DNA from: Oncomelania hupensis
Taxonomy: Eukaryota > Mollusca > Gastropoda > Littorinimorpha > Pomatiopsidae
DNA length: 64,000 nt
Direction of reading: 5' to 3'
Assembly: GCA_036898135.1 (NCBI GenBank)
Contig: CM072513.1
Coordinates: 89,411,066-89,475,065, forward strand
Notes under the pieces: generated by a model
The model's database searches: none
Told to the model about the DNA's origin: nothing
What the model saw: only the letters and a program-made list of their open reading frames with translations
Position numbers and translations under genes: made by a program
Shown: in pieces, positions 62,995 to 64,000 of the stretch
How the letters are laid out: each line of letters opens with the position of its first letter
How positions within the stretch are numbered: the first letter of the stretch is position 1

Positions 62995-64000
62995 ACCAGA
63001 TCCAGGGGAGCCAGACGAACCAGAGACAGACGGACTCCACGCCTCCTCCCAGGGAAGGGCATTCAAGAGGCTGTTTCACTTGCAACGCTACAGACCACAG
63101 AGCGGCTAACTGTCCTCAAAACAAAAGTAGCGGACAGCGGAGCAGTACGGACAATGCAGCGGCGGGCAACCGACAGAGACGTTTCTCCAATCTACGGCAA
63201 ACCAGTAGATCTGACCATCAAGTGTGCGGCGGGAGCGTCATTCTTCCGAATGAGACCGAGCGCGCAGCTACTCCCGCGGACGTGCAAGAGTGCATAACCG
63301 ATGGCCAACTTCTCCTTGCCAACGGGAAATCCATCCCCGTCGTCGCCAGCGCAGCTGTGACCGTACAGAACATGCCTGTTTCCAAGGGACGCGTCGGAAA
63401 TCATGAAGTGACTGTTTTAAGAGACTCTGGCTGTAGTGGGGTCATCGTCAGAGAAGACCTAATCGATAAAGAACAGTTCACTGGCGATTCAAAATGGACA
63501 CTTATGGCCGACAGCAAATGTGTGAGAGCGCCAGTTGCGAAAATTCATGTCAACACCCCTTTCTACATAGGCGAAGTCGAAGCGGTTTGCCTGAAGAAGC
63601 CGCTGTATGATTTGATGATCGGGAATATCGACGGCGCGAGACGACCCGACGACCCCGATCCAGAGTGGAGTCCTGCCTCAATCCAACGCGTCGAAGTTGT
63701 GGAGGAGGATCCATTGCCGTTTCCCGATGGAGACCTCACAGAGCTGCTACGGGACAATGTGGTTACTCCGGCTCAGCCCTGCCGACCAGAGATCGTCGGT
63801 GCCGTTACTACCAGGGCCCAGGCCAAGAGAGACAAGATGTCTACGCCACTGAAGGTCGCCGACAACTCCAAAGCTGCCATCGTGGACAGAGATAAGCTGA
63901 TCCAGCTCCAGGAAGCTGATAGCACTTTAAACAAGTACAGGAACCGCCAAGACCACGTGACCAAAGGCAGTGGTACGGTCTATTTTGAGGTGAAGGCCAA
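62940..64000 (+). CDS. pol: nucleocapsid-protease part of pol, partial, in -1 frame
   Basis: Open without a stop from 62913 to the window end. Zinc knuckle CFTCNATDHRAANC (CX2CX4HX4C) at 63072-63113. Aspartic protease around LRDSGCSGVIV (active site D-S-G, about 63420) and YDLMIGN near 63607-63627. Then VTTRAQAKRD near 63800, the motif seen at the same place in the sister elements. An integrase zinc domain would be expected next. There is no in-frame start suitable for separate translation upstream of the knuckle, so it depends on Gag translation. Confidence 0.75.

Larger units (their letters stand above)
60874..64000 (+). mobile_element. gypsy-like LTR retrotransposon, 5' part, cut by window end
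   Basis: 5' LTR, primer site, leader, gag and the start of pol (zinc knuckle and protease) are present. Integrase and RT would lie beyond the window. Protein features (SCAN-like capsid, coiled coil, TRAQAK motif after the protease) link it to the elements at 16170, 37481 and 42602. Confidence 0.85.

Noticed and set aside
63665..63895. 76-codon plus-strand frame
   Set aside because: It overlaps the protease frame of the 60874 element in another frame and has no recognisable content.

Overview
The window looks like intergenic or intronic DNA from a repeat-rich animal, most likely a marine mollusc or another lophotrochozoan (inference). The grounds are Ty3/gypsy elements with a SCAN-like Gag, a P-type THAP transposon, a hAT element of the P52rIPK-like type, tRNA-headed SINEs ending in a GCGCTATATAA-like tail, interstitial CCCTAA arrays and very long microsatellites. 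I see no bacterial operons, no rRNA gene and no convincing functional tRNA gene. The only candidate host coding sequence is one 3'-terminal exon at 1164-1435; nearly everything else is mobile or tandemly repeated DNA.

Layout. 1-1070: end of a hAT element and a reversed LTR fragment, followed by the candidate exon. 1490-4310: microsatellites and a 24-bp minisatellite, including about 0.7 kb of (CTT)n. 4692-10156: a P-type DNA transposon with about 63-bp terminal inverted repeats and an almost perfect 8-bp target duplication; an LTR retrotransposon (5249-8249, target duplication AGATT) sits inside it. 10208-16165: copies of retroposon family A and a cluster of SINEs. 16170-24300: a complete Ty3/gypsy-like element on the minus strand (target duplication GTATT, nearly identical LTRs). 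24300-34530: dispersed repeats, microsatellites, a MITE with a telomere-like core, and a fold-back element inside a SINE. 34755-35942: a tandem array of about 446-bp units, each with a complete-looking hammerhead ribozyme core. 36966-53872: a four-level nest in which retroposon A holds a hAT element, which holds a gypsy element, which holds a second gypsy-like element; the three insertions are marked by the repeats CTAGTG, ATAAT and GCCAC. 53872-60872: a tRNA/5S chimeric SINE, LINE fragments, and an old solo LTR broken by a LINE. 60874-64000: the 5' half of another gypsy-like element, running off the window.

The retrotransposons share a plan: a coiled-coil Gag of variable length, a SCAN-like capsid, a CCHC zinc knuckle, an aspartic protease, then integrase BEFORE reverse transcriptase and RNase H. 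That Ty1/copia-like order in Ty3/gypsy sequences is the hallmark of the Gmr1 group. The copy at 16170-24300 is complete apart from one base insertion. The copy at 37481-52242 has lost its RT core. The copy nested within it (42602-50237) keeps one open 1017-codon frame but lacks the RT and most of the integrase, so it was probably mobilised in trans. The most unusual item is the hammerhead array, which resembles the animal retrozyme or Penelope-associated ribozyme repeats.
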